From Agromyces sp. H17E-10 (GTDB lineage Bacteria > Actinomycetota > Actinomycetes > Actinomycetales > Microbacteriaceae): a DNA stretch of 64,000 bases. Location of the stretch: NCBI RefSeq assembly GCF_022919715.1, contig NZ_CP095042.1, positions 2,418,001 to 2,482,000 of the forward strand, given 5' to 3'. Made by a program: the position numbers and the translations under genes. The notes beneath the pieces are model-generated. The model was not told where the DNA came from, ran no database searches, and saw nothing but the letters and a program-made list of their open reading frames with translations. Positions 18,638-26,298 of the stretch are shown here, in pieces (positions within the stretch are counted from its first letter, which is position 1; every line of letters starts with the position of its first letter).

Positions 18638-19516
18638 TCAGCCGGGGATCTCGGTGCGCACGGCGTACAGCTCGGGGAAGAAGGTGAGTTCGAGCGCGCG
18701 CTTGAGGAACGGCGCGCCGCTCGACCCGCCCGTGCCGGTCTTCGAGCCGATGATGCGCTCGACCGTCTTCAGGTGGCGGAACCGCCAGAGCTGGAAGTTG
18801 TCTTCCAGGTCGACGAGCTCCTCGCAGGTCTCGTACGCCGACCAGTGCTCGTCGGTGTTGCCGTAGATCTCGGCGAACACCGGCACGAGCTCGGGCGTGA
18901 AGGTCCACGCCAGGGTTACGTCGCGCTCGAGCACGCTCGCCGGGATCGGGTAGCCCGCCCGCGCGAGCAACCGGAGGAACTCGTCGTAGAGGCTGGGCGA
19001 CTCGAGCGCATGGCGGAGGAGGGCGGTGGCCGCGGCATCCGCCTCGAAGATCTGCAGCATCTTCGCGTTCTTGTTGCCCAGCACGAACTCGACGGCGCGG
19101 TACTGGTACGACTGGAACCCGCTCGCATTGCCGAGCACCCCGCGGAACTGCGCGTACTCGGCCGGCGTCAGGGTCGCGAGCACCGACCACTGCTCGGTGA
19201 GGGTCTTCTGGATGTGCTTGACGCGCGCGATGCACTTGAGCGCCCGGCCGAGCTCGTCGGCGCGCAGCAGGTCGCGGGCGGTCTCGAGCTCGTGCAGTAC
19301 GAGCTTCAGCCAGAGTTCGGTGGTCTGGTGCTGGATGATGAACAGCAGTTCGTCGTGGTGCTCGGGCCGCGAGATCGGGCGCTGCGCGCTCAGCAGGGTC
19401 GGCAGGTCGAGATAGCCGCCGTAGCTCATGCGATCGCTGAAGTCGGTGACGACCGTCGACTCGATCGTTCGGGTGTTCGCCTCGACGCCGTCGCTCACGC
19501 CTTCGTGTTGTGTCAC
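18638..19516 (-). CDS. kynA: tryptophan 2,3-dioxygenase
   Basis: 292-residue haem dioxygenase opening the indole ring of L-tryptophan to N-formylkynurenine, the first step of the pathway. Diagnostic stretches are MSYGGYLDLPTLLSAQ, ELLFIIQHQTTELWLKLVLHE, the GFQSYQYRAVEF region and haem-ligand His in FRHLKTVERIIG (~240). Start GTG at 19516 has TAGGCT six bases upstream on the minus strand, pointing to a leaderless mRNA. First gene of the kynA-hydrolase-kynU operon. Confidence 0.96.
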   Translation of the reverse strand: MTQHEGVSDGVEANTRTIESTVVTDFSDRMSYGGYLDLPTLLSAQRPISRPEHHDELLFIIQHQTTELWLKLVLHELETARDLLRADELGRALKCIARVKHIQKTLTEQWSVLATLTPAEYAQFRGVLGNASGFQSYQYRAVEFVLGNKNAKMLQIFEADAAATALLRHALESPSLYDEFLRLLARAGYPIPASVLERDVTLAWTFTPELVPVFAEIYGNTDEHWSAYETCEELVDLEDNFQLWRFRHLKTVERIIGSKTGTGGSSGAPFLKRALELTFFPELYAVRTEIPG

Positions 19517-19540
19517 CAGACCAGCCTATGCGGCACGGTC

Positions 19541-19573
19541 GGTCGAGTAGCGACGAAGGAGCGTATCGAGGCC
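19541..19573 (+). repeat. REP-like intergenic repeat, 33 bases
   Basis: Begins GGTCGAGTAGCGACGAAGGA and ends CGTATCGAGGCC. The same element recurs at 20385, 20422, 27202, 31603, 36207, 36271, 36317, 50691 and 50761 in either orientation. It lies in the kynA-tetR gap. Confidence 0.8.
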
Positions 19574-19739
19574 ACCAGCCTCAACCCGAAGCCGACGCGA
19601 CGGGCCCCCCACCGGATCGACCGGATCATGCCCGCCGCGTCGCGTCCTCCACTCCCCCGTGAAGGAACGGCGTCCCGTTCTTCGGGTAAACGGAGACGAC
19701 CCTCCGAATCATACGTGAGGAACCGCGTACAGTGAAGCG

Positions 19740-20381
19740 ATGACCTCGTCGGCATCGTCACGCCGCGACGCACGGCGCAACCACGAGCGCCTGCTCGCCG
19801 AAGCTCGGCGACTCTTCGCCGAGCGGGGAATCGACGCGCCGCTCGACGAGCTCGCGGTGCGCGCGGGCGTCGGGGCCGGAACGGTGTACCGGCACTTCCC
19901 GAACCGCGACGCGCTCGTGCGCGAGCTCTACGACCACGCGGTCGCCGAGCTGCACGACTTCGCGCCCGAGATACTCGGCGCCGAGACCGGCTGGCGCTCG
20001 GTCGAGCTGTACGTCGAGCGGCTCGGCGGGTGGGTCGCGGACTCGCCCTACCTGCCCGCCGTCATGCGTCGCGTCGCCGAACTCGACCCGTCGCACAAGC
20101 CGGGCATCGAGTTCGAGCCGCTCGTCAACGGCATGATCGCGCGCGCCCAGGCCGAGGGCGCGCTGCGCGACGACGTCACGGCCGTCGACCTCAGCATCCT
20201 CGTCGACATGCTCGGCTCGCTCGGCCAGTACGGTGGCGGGTACCTGCCGTTCTGGCGCCGTCAGCTCACGATCGTGCTCGACGGGTTGCGGGCCCGGCCG
20301 GGCACGACGCCCATGCCGGCCCCGTCGCAGGAGTTCGCCGCCTTCCACGACATGTCGCACGCGAAGGGCCCCAAGCGCTGA
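19740..20381 (+). CDS. TetR family transcriptional regulator
   Basis: 213 residues. The N-terminal helix-turn-helix (PLDELAVRAGVGAGTVYRHFPNRDAL, ~35-60) and TetR C-terminal helices are clear. TACAGT at 19728-19733 lies six bases before the ATG, suggesting a leaderless mRNA. It diverges from kynA, but the 223-base gap and intervening repeat make a regulatory link uncertain. Target unknown. Confidence 0.85.
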   Translation: MTSSASSRRDARRNHERLLAEARRLFAERGIDAPLDELAVRAGVGAGTVYRHFPNRDALVRELYDHAVAELHDFAPEILGAETGWRSVELYVERLGGWVADSPYLPAVMRRVAELDPSHKPGIEFEPLVNGMIARAQAEGALRDDVTAVDLSILVDMLGSLGQYGGGYLPFWRRQLTIVLDGLRARPGTTPMPAPSQEFAAFHDMSHAKGPKR

Positions 20382-20384
20382 GCG

Positions 20385-20462
20385 GGTTGAGGAGCGACGA
20401 AGGAGCGTCTCGAAACCCGTCGGTCGAGTAGCGCCCGACGAAGGAGGGCGCGTATCGAGACC
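20385..20462 (+). repeat. two tandem REP-like repeats
   Basis: Copy one (20385-20417) reads GGTTGAGGAGCGACGAAGGA and ends TCTCGAAACC. Copy two (20422-20462) begins GGTCGAGTAGCGCCCGACGA and ends TATCGAGACC, with a longer middle. Both follow the tetR stop directly. Confidence 0.8.
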
Positions 20463-20477
20463 ACGCCCCGATCGACC

Positions 20478-21176
20478 TCAGTCCGTCGCGACCTCGACCC
20501 CGTCGCCCACCCGCAGCACCGCCGGCACCACGACATCGGCGTACACCGCGAGCGACATCTCGCGCGCCTTCGTCAGCGGCTTCAGCAGCCGTCCTTCGGC
20601 GCTCGTGCCGTCCTGAGCGACATCCACGGTGCGGCAGCGCTCGATGCGCTCGACCACCCGCAGCCGCGCCTGGCCGATCGTGAGCTCACGTCCGAGCCAC
20701 GACTCCTCGACGAACGGCTCGTCGGTCTCGACGACGAGGTTGGCGCGCAACCGTCGCGGGTCGGCATCGATGCCGAAGTGCTCGGCGCACCAAGCGAGCG
20801 ACGCCGTGCCGATGATCGAGATCTGCCCGCCGTCCTGCATCGGCACATCGCCTTCGGGCAGGACGCGCACGTCCGCGCCCATCCGCTCGCTGAGGTCGGT
20901 GTCGAGCTCGTACTCACCGACGAGCCACAGCCCGTGATCGCCGCGCTGCACCTGCACCGAGGCATCCGCCGTCGTGGATGCCGAGTACTCGAACACCGCA
21001 TCGCGCCGCCGGAACCGGCGCGTGTTCTTGCCCGACGCGAACTTGCCGTCGGCGTCGACGACGGCGAACCCGCGGTCGCCGACGAGTCCGCGCGCGTCGA
21101 GCGGCACCTCGGTGAGGGCTTCGCCGCCCATCGCCTTGACGGGGTACCGACGGATCGAGCGCAGCGGGTAGTTCAT
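20478..21176 (-). CDS. MOSC domain-containing protein
   Basis: 232 residues: MOSC N-terminal beta-barrel (LRSIRRYPVKAMGGEAL, GLVGDRGFAVVD) followed by the MOSC domain with the conserved Cys in ERIERCRTVDV (~190). The family is related to the molybdenum cofactor sulfurase C terminus and to YcbX/mARC proteins that reduce N-hydroxylated compounds. Electron donor and substrate here are unknown. Single gene. Confidence 0.85.
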   Translation of the reverse strand: MNYPLRSIRRYPVKAMGGEALTEVPLDARGLVGDRGFAVVDADGKFASGKNTRRFRRRDAVFEYSASTTADASVQVQRGDHGLWLVGEYELDTDLSERMGADVRVLPEGDVPMQDGGQISIIGTASLAWCAEHFGIDADPRRLRANLVVETDEPFVEESWLGRELTIGQARLRVVERIERCRTVDVAQDGTSAEGRLLKPLTKAREMSLAVYADVVVPAVLRVGDGVEVATD

Positions 21177-21374
21177 CGAGGCAGCCTATCGGGGCGACTT
21201 CCGATCGGCTGTGCGGTGCCGAGCGCAGGCGGACTCCACCAGAGTGATATGTCCGGCACCAGTGATTCGGTTCCCGATCGACCACCCCCATTTGTGGGGT
21301 ATTGGCGGCGTCGGTTCGGATCCCTTACGGTCGGCCGACGACGCACGAAGGCGTGCGATCGAACGGAGGAAGAA

Positions 21375-21764
21375 ATGACGTCTGACACGAACGCGGCGGC
21401 TCCCGGGGAGGCGCCTCAGCCCGAGGCATCCGGGCCGCTCGAAGACGCGGCGCGCAACATGGCAAGCCAGCCGCCGCTGATCGCGGCCGACGGCAAGCCG
21501 GCGGAGCAGAAGTGGGCGACCGGCGGCGGTCGCATCGTCGCGCTCATCGCGGGCATCCTCGGTGTCGTCATCGCGGCGTTCGTCCCGATCGTCGCGATCG
21601 CGCTGGGCTTCCTCGCCCTCGTGCTCGGCAGCACCGCGCGGGGTCATATGGTTCCCGGCCGCCCGGGTCGGGGGGTCGCAACGGCGGCGTTCGTGATCGG
21701 CATCGTGGCCGTCGTGCTCGGCGCCGTGTCGTGGGTGCTCGCGGTCGTGCTCCGGATGGGTTGA
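21375..21764 (+). CDS. small two-helix membrane protein (DUF4190-like)
   Basis: 129 residues with a strong GGAGG eight bases upstream of the ATG. A soluble Pro/Ala/Glu-rich N terminus (~1-55) is followed by two transmembrane helices (IVALIAGILGVVIAAFVPIVA and ATAAFVIGIVAVVLGAVSWV) joined by a short basic loop, the DUF4190 pattern. Function unknown. A decayed copy of the gene lies 1.6 kb downstream (22967-23368). Confidence 0.7.
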   Translation: MTSDTNAAAPGEAPQPEASGPLEDAARNMASQPPLIAADGKPAEQKWATGGGRIVALIAGILGVVIAAFVPIVAIALGFLALVLGSTARGHMVPGRPGRGVATAAFVIGIVAVVLGAVSWVLAVVLRMG

Positions 21765-21821
21765 TGGCATCCTCGTCGCGCTCCCGATCGCTTATTTCCT
21801 GAATCTCCACTGAGGTACCCG

Positions 21822-22058
21822 ATGAAGATCCTGCACCCAGACTCATCGCGGATCGGCGAGGAAGAAGTCGCCGACGACGAGTTGGTCGTCGCCACCACTC
21901 GTGGCGAGCTGGCGACCATGGCCGGAGCGATCAACGAGGCGCTGGAAGCCGTCGACAAGTGGGAGTTCGGCCTCCGGCTCGGCGTGACTCCAGCGCAGGC
22001 TACAGAACTGCGAGACCGGCTCAATGAGGTCCTGCGCGTGACCTACCGGCCCGAGTAG
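21822..22058 (+). CDS. hypothetical protein, 78 residues
   Basis: GAGG lies six bases before the ATG. The protein is acidic and helical with no signal peptide (DDELVVATTRGELATMAGAINEALEAVDKWEF, then VTPAQATELRDRLNEVLR). No family recognised. It lies in a patch of lower GC with more mixed codon use. Its size and neighbourhood would fit an immunity or antitoxin-like protein, but nothing in the sequence shows this. Confidence 0.55.
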   Translation: MKILHPDSSRIGEEEVADDELVVATTRGELATMAGAINEALEAVDKWEFGLRLGVTPAQATELRDRLNEVLRVTYRPE

Positions 22059-22186
22059 GAAGCCAGCTGGTCTGCGCCAGGCGGCGGGCCTTGGTGGCGT
22101 AGGAGGGCGCTTCCGATGAGCGCGCTGATGCTAGCGCGTTCGTCGGAGTCGAGCTGGTCGAGCGCGGTCGGTGCAGCCGGAGGCAT
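22043..22186 (-). CDS. possible small protein or gene remnant, 47 residues
   Basis: Reads MPPAAPTALDQLDSDERASI and continues with G/C-ending codons to a TAG at 22043, overlapping the end of the plus-strand 78-residue gene by 16 bases. Codon pattern looks protein-like (ALIGSALLRHQG) but there is no good ribosome site. It may be the tail of a lost gene; low confidence. Confidence 0.25.
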   Translation of the reverse strand: MPPAAPTALDQLDSDERASISALIGSALLRHQGPPPGADQLASYSGR

Positions 22187-22266
22187 TCGCCCTGTGGGAA
22201 GATCGGCCCCACCGGGCCTCTCGCCGCTGAGCAGAAACGCAACGGTATCCCTTGGAGGCTGGAAGA

Positions 22267-22887
22267 TTGAGTCCTGACTGGCATGACTACGAGTCGTATC
22301 GACCGGTGGCAAGCGAACCTCTGAACGAGCTAACGAGGGCTGCGGCAAGGCGAGAATTCGAGCGTTGCATGGAAACTCGGAGCGCGCGTATCGAATCGCT
22401 CGGACGCCTTGTGGAGGGCAACGGAGTGATGCTCGCCACAGATGATGCCGCGATTCAGCGCCTCAACGACTGGTTTCTCGCGAGTGTCGAAGCTGATCCC
22501 GAGCGACCGGGCTTCCTGCTGCCGGCGTGGTATTCGGTGACACACGACGTGGCGTTGTTTCTCGGGGAGGTGATGATCGAGCGCCATCCGACGCTTCGAT
22601 GGGAGTTCTTTGTCTGGGGCAAGACGAACGTTGCTTATCAGCGCCATGTGATCATGGGGTTCAGCACCGAGGATCCGAAACTCCGCACCAACATTGATAT
22701 CGATCGGCTTGTCGCGACGTATGGGCACCAGCTCGTCGAATCGCGAGGGTCGGTCGCTTCGCTCGGCAAGGTGGAGATCCGAGGAACGACGATCGACATC
22801 GATGCCGTTGCCGCGAGCCACAGATCTACCGGTATCGACTCGGATCGGTTCGTGCAGTGGCTGAGCCGCGTCACCGAACGAGCGTGA
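22267..22887 (+). CDS. hypothetical protein, 206 residues
   Basis: TTG start at 22267 chosen because GGAGG lies eight bases upstream; an earlier in-frame TTG at 22252 has none. Aromatic-rich and soluble (RPGFLLPAWYSVTHDVALFLGEVMIERHPTLRWEFFVWG), ending in a helical region. No family recognised. GC is visibly lower than in neighbours (codons such as TTT, CTT and GCT are frequent), a sign of possible transfer together with the preceding small gene. Confidence 0.6.
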   Translation: MSPDWHDYESYRPVASEPLNELTRAAARREFERCMETRSARIESLGRLVEGNGVMLATDDAAIQRLNDWFLASVEADPERPGFLLPAWYSVTHDVALFLGEVMIERHPTLRWEFFVWGKTNVAYQRHVIMGFSTEDPKLRTNIDIDRLVATYGHQLVESRGSVASLGKVEIRGTTIDIDAVAASHRSTGIDSDRFVQWLSRVTERA

Positions 22888-22966
22888 CGAGCGTGCTGAC
22901 GGCGCGACTGCGAGCTCAGCGGGCAAATGTACGTACGAAATCAAACATGTCCACCCTGCGTAACGG

Positions 22967-23368
22967 GACGCGGCGCGAAACCTGGCCGGACAGCCGCCGC
23001 TGACCGGCCCCGACGGCGAACCGGCGGAGCAGAAAGTGGGCGACCGGCGGCGGCCGTATCGTCGCGCTCAAAGTGGGCATCTGCGGGGCTGCGATCGCGG
23101 CGTTCGTCCTGATCGTTGCGATCGCGCTGGGCTTCCTCGCCCTCGTGCTCAGCAGCACCGCGCGGGGTCACATGGCGCCGGGCCCTCCGAATCGTGGGGT
23201 CGCAACGGCGGCGTTCGTGACTCGACCGGTCGGGATGCCTCAGGGCTAGGTTCTCGTACCGGCTGAGATTCTGGCTTTCGACGCTCATTCAGCTACCTCG
23301 ATCGGCATCGTCGCCGTCGTGCTCGGCGCCGTGTCGTGGGTGCTCGCGGTCGTGCTCCGGATGGGTTG
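22967..23368 (+). pseudogene. decayed duplicate of the 21375 membrane-protein gene
   Basis: Aligns with 21460-21764 nearly base for base: GGCGGAGCAGAA, GGGCTTCCTCGCCCTCGTGC, GGGGTCGCAACGGCGGCGTT and the end CGTGCTCCGGATGGGTTGA. The copy has lost the start region and carries a one-base insertion (AGAAAGTGGGCG for AGAAGTGGGCG). An 80-base insertion sits at 23221-23300. Together these destroy the frame. Upstream of 22967 to the previous stop nothing else is recognisable. Confidence 0.85.
23221..23300. other. 80-base insertion inside the duplicated pseudogene
   Basis: The parent reads GCGTTCGTGATCGGCATCG without interruption; here 80 bases of unrelated, lower-GC sequence (starting CTCGACCGGTCGGGATGCCT, ending ATTCAGCTACCTCG) separate GTTCGTGA from ATCGGCATCG. 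There is no gene and no obvious terminal repeat. It could be an insertion or a recombination scar. Confidence 0.7.
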
Positions 23369-23420
23369 AGGCCATCGGAGTGATGAACTCTCCCGTCGCG
23401 ATCCGTCTGGATCGGGCCGA

Positions 23421-24335
23421 CTAACTCGCCGCCCGCACCTCGACGAGGTTCGCCCACGGGTCGTCGAACGACAGGGTGCGGCCGTCATCGCGGGTGCCGA
23501 CCTTGAAGTGCTCCATGCGCTCGCCGAGCTCGCCGAGGTCGTCGGCCGTGGGCACGACGATCTCGACCTTGCCGAGGCCGAGGGCGAGCCCGCGCTTGCC
23601 TGCGCCGCGGCTGTTCCAGGTGTTCATCGCCATGTGGTGGTGGTAGCCGCCGGCCGAGACGAAGAGCGCCTGGTCGCCCATCTCGGCGGTCGTCTCGAAG
23701 CCGAGCCGGTCGACGTAGAACTCGCGGGCGCTCGCGACGTCGCCGACCGACAAGTGCACGTGCCCGACGATCGCCGAGCCGAGGCGGGCGTCGGGCGTCG
23801 CATCCGTCATCGCCGCGGCGACGGCACCGGCCTCGCCGAGGTGGTCGCGCAGGTAGCCGTTGGGGTCGAGGTAGATGGTCGCCATCTCGACGGTGCCGTG
23901 CACCCAGCTCCACTGCGAGCGGTCGCGGTCGAAGTACAGCTCGACGCCGTTGCCCTCGGGATCGGTGAAGTAGAACGCCTCGCTCACGAGGTGGTCGGCG
24001 CTGCCCGTGAACGTGCCGGGGTAGCGCGACGCGACCGAGTAGATCGCCGTCGCGAGCGCCTCGCGGGTATCGAAGAGGATCGCGGTGTGGAAGAGCCCCG
24101 CATCGCGCGGCGACGCGTGCTTGAGCTCGGGCGCGTGCTGCAGGATCACGATCGGCGTGGTGCCGCGGCCGAGCACGGCGACGGGTCCGTCGTGGCTGAG
24201 CAGGTCGAGCGTCACGCCGTCGCGGTAGTAGCGGATCATGCCGTCGAGGTCGGCGACGCGCAGCGTCACCGCGCCCATGCCGGTGTCGGCGGCCAGCAGT
24301 CCGGCGCCTTCGGGCGCCCCGTTAGTTGTAAGCAC
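23421..24335 (-). CDS. VOC family protein, two-domain ring-cleaving dioxygenase-like
   Basis: 304 residues with two VOC modules (GAVTLRVADLDGMIRYYRD ~20-38 and IVGHVHLSVGDVASAREFYVDRLGF ~175-200), resembling catechol-2,3-dioxygenase CatE-type proteins. Metal ligands are plausible at FHTAILF, DPEGNGVELYFD and GYHHHMAMNTW. The GTG at 24335 lies five bases after TACCAT on the minus strand, implying a leaderless mRNA, and sits inside a perfect palindrome. The likely role is quinone or aromatic detoxification; substrate unproven. Confidence 0.75.
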   Translation of the reverse strand: MLTTNGAPEGAGLLAADTGMGAVTLRVADLDGMIRYYRDGVTLDLLSHDGPVAVLGRGTTPIVILQHAPELKHASPRDAGLFHTAILFDTREALATAIYSVASRYPGTFTGSADHLVSEAFYFTDPEGNGVELYFDRDRSQWSWVHGTVEMATIYLDPNGYLRDHLGEAGAVAAAMTDATPDARLGSAIVGHVHLSVGDVASAREFYVDRLGFETTAEMGDQALFVSAGGYHHHMAMNTWNSRGAGKRGLALGLGKVEIVVPTADDLGELGERMEHFKVGTRDDGRTLSFDDPWANLVEVRAAS

Positions 24336-24346
24336 AACTAATGGTA
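24322..24346 (-). promoter_or_regulatory. perfect palindromic operator over the VOC gene start
   Basis: TTAGTTGT-AAGC-ACAACTAA (24322-24341), eight-base arms and a four-base spacer, covers the start codon. The minus-strand -10 TACCAT is at 24346-24341. The AT-rich palindrome stands out in this GC-rich window and resembles MarR/HxlR-class sites. No such regulator gene is adjacent. Confidence 0.65.
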
Positions 24347-24421
24347 ACGGATGCCGCGACGAATGTATTCCGATCACTCGAGTCGCGGCGTCGGGGGCCA
24401 CCCGACCAGCGAGAGCCATCC

Positions 24422-24439
24422 AGTGCACTATCATGCACT
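24422..24439 (+). promoter_or_regulatory. palindromic operator over the XRE-cupin -10
   Basis: AGTGCA-CTATCA-TGCACT, perfect six-base arms, one base before the ATG. TATCAT (24429-24434) inside it is a good -10 six bases from the start codon, so the mRNA is probably leaderless and the site would repress its own promoter. Confidence 0.6.
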
Positions 24440-24440
24440 C

Positions 24441-25046
24441 ATGGATGGCGAGACGGAGACGCTCGCGCTCGCGATCGGGCAGCGCGTGCGCGACGAGCGA
24501 CAGGCGCGCGAGTGGACGCTCGACCGCCTCGCCGCCGAGGCCGGCGTCAGCCGTCGCATGATCGTCAACGTCGAGCAGGGCGCCGTGAACCCGAGCGTCG
24601 GCACGCTGCTGCGGCTGAGCGACGCGCTCGGCATCGGCCTGCCCGCCCTCGTGGACCCTCGGGCCGCGGCATCCGACGTCGTCAAGCTGACCCGCCACGG
24701 CACCGGCGCCGCGCTCTGGACCGGCGGCCGCGGCGGCCGCGGTGTGCTCGTCGCCGGCACCGAGTCGCCCGACGTCGTCGAGCTCTGGGACTGGACGCTC
24801 GAGGCCGGCGAGCGGCACGCGAGCGAGGCGCACTCGACGGGCACGCGTGAGCTGCTGCAGGTGCTCGACGGCGAGCTCGTCATCGAGGTGGGCGACGCCA
24901 CCCACGCACTCGCCGTCGGCGACGCCCTGACCTTTCCGGGCGACGTCGACCACGCCTACGGGAACCCGGGCGACCGGCCGGCGCGCTTCTCGCTCGCGGT
25001 CTTCGAACCTGGCGTCGGCACGACCCATCGGGAGGCCACGTCATGA
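24441..25046 (+). CDS. XRE family regulator with C-terminal cupin domain
   Basis: 201 residues: N-terminal HTH (LAIGQRVRDERQAREWTLDRLAAEAGVSRRMIVNVEQG, ~9-45) and a C-terminal cupin (~110-190, HASEAHSTGTRELLQVLDGEL, FPGDVDHAYGN) that likely senses a small molecule. ATG 24441 is placed by the promoter. It overlaps the EamA transporter gene by four bases. XRE-cupin regulators commonly control amino-acid or amine metabolism and transport. Confidence 0.85.
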   Translation: MDGETETLALAIGQRVRDERQAREWTLDRLAAEAGVSRRMIVNVEQGAVNPSVGTLLRLSDALGIGLPALVDPRAAASDVVKLTRHGTGAALWTGGRGGRGVLVAGTESPDVVELWDWTLEAGERHASEAHSTGTRELLQVLDGELVIEVGDATHALAVGDALTFPGDVDHAYGNPGDRPARFSLAVFEPGVGTTHREATS

Positions 25047-25948
25047 CGGGCGCGACCGACCGGCGTGCGACCGACCGGGTGCCGCCCTGGACGATGGCCG
25101 TCGCCGCGATGCTCATGATCCAGGCGACGAACGCGCTGTCGGTGCCGCTCATCGAGCAACTCGGCGCGGCCGGCACCTCGTGGCTGCGGCTCGCCTTCGG
25201 CGCGATCTTCTTCATCCTGATCGCGCGGCCGCCGTTGCGCCGAATCCGCCGGGTCGATGTGCTGCCGCTCGTGGGGCTCGGCATCGCCACCGGCGTCATG
25301 ATGGTGTCGTTCCTCTCGGCGGTCGAGCGGATCCCGCTCGGCACCGCCGTCGCGATCGAGTTCCTCGGTCCCTTGACCGTGGCGGCGATCCGAAGCCGAA
25401 GCCGCCGCATGCTCGTGTGGCCGGTGCTCGCGCTCGCCGGGGTCGTGCTGCTCACGGAGCCCTGGCACGGCGACATCGACCTCGTCGGCGTCGGGTTCGC
25501 CGCGCTCGCCGGAACCGGCTGGGGCGTCTACATCCTGCTCACGCAGAAGGTCGGCGACCGCTTCTCGGGCGTGAGCGGGCTCTCGATCACGATCCCGATC
25601 GCCGCGATCGTCACGGCCTTCGTCGGCGTACCGCAGGTGTCGGGCCACTTCGAGTGGTGGGTGCTGCTCGTCGCCGCCGGGCTCGCGCTGCTCTCACCGG
25701 TCATCCCGTTCGGGCTCGAGATGCTCGCCCTGCGTCGCATGACCCACACCGCCTTCGGCACGCTCATGGCACTCGAACCCGCCTTCGGCGTCGTGCTCGG
25801 GCTGCTCGTGCTGCACCAGGTGCCGTCGATCGCGCAGGTCGCGGGCATCGTGCTCGTGGTGCTCGCCGGGGCCGGAGCCCAGCGCGGCGGCATCCGCAAC
25901 CGATCGACCGACGACCCCGATCTCGCACCCCTGGAGGAACGCGTATGA
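25043..25948 (+). CDS. EamA (DMT superfamily) exporter, RhtA-like
   Basis: 301 residues with ten predicted transmembrane helices arranged as two EamA repeats; NALSVPLIEQLGAAGTSWLR near the N terminus is typical of RhtA-type threonine/homoserine exporters. Start ATG overlaps the regulator stop (ATGA), and its stop overlaps the next start. Substrate is probably an amino acid or analogue sensed by the XRE-cupin protein. Confidence 0.82.
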   Translation: MTGATDRRATDRVPPWTMAVAAMLMIQATNALSVPLIEQLGAAGTSWLRLAFGAIFFILIARPPLRRIRRVDVLPLVGLGIATGVMMVSFLSAVERIPLGTAVAIEFLGPLTVAAIRSRSRRMLVWPVLALAGVVLLTEPWHGDIDLVGVGFAALAGTGWGVYILLTQKVGDRFSGVSGLSITIPIAAIVTAFVGVPQVSGHFEWWVLLVAAGLALLSPVIPFGLEMLALRRMTHTAFGTLMALEPAFGVVLGLLVLHQVPSIAQVAGIVLVVLAGAGAQRGGIRNRSTDDPDLAPLEERV

Positions 25949-26298
25949 GTATCACCCCGAAGTTCAGCTCGACCTTCATCTTCGAGGTCGGCGAACTGGA
26001 TGACGCATTCCATCGCCTCAACGACGAGATCGCCGAGCGTGCCCGCGCCATTCCGGGCTTCCTCGGCGAGGAGGAGTGGCATAACGACGAGACCGGGCTG
26101 CACGCCGAGGTGTACTACTGGTCGAGCATGGAGGCGCTGCGCGAACTCGTGGGCATGGACACCCACCGCATCGCGAAGGGCCGCAACGGCGAGTGGCTCG
26201 GCGAGTACCGGGTGGTCATCTCGGAAGTGCAGACGGTCTACGGCAACCCCGCGCTCGGGCTCGAGCACGTACCGGCGGGGGCGAAGTCGCATGGCTGA
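25945..26298 (+). CDS. antibiotic biosynthesis monooxygenase (ABM)-like small protein
   Basis: 117 residues with a ferredoxin-like ABM fold (FSSTFIFEVGELDDAFHRLNDEIAERARAIPGFLGEEEW, AEVYYWSSMEALRELVG). Preceded by GGAGG and overlapping the EamA stop by four bases. Family members oxidise quinol-type compounds or degrade haem; the specific reaction here is unknown. Confidence 0.65.
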   Translation: MSITPKFSSTFIFEVGELDDAFHRLNDEIAERARAIPGFLGEEEWHNDETGLHAEVYYWSSMEALRELVGMDTHRIAKGRNGEWLGEYRVVISEVQTVYGNPALGLEHVPAGAKSHG

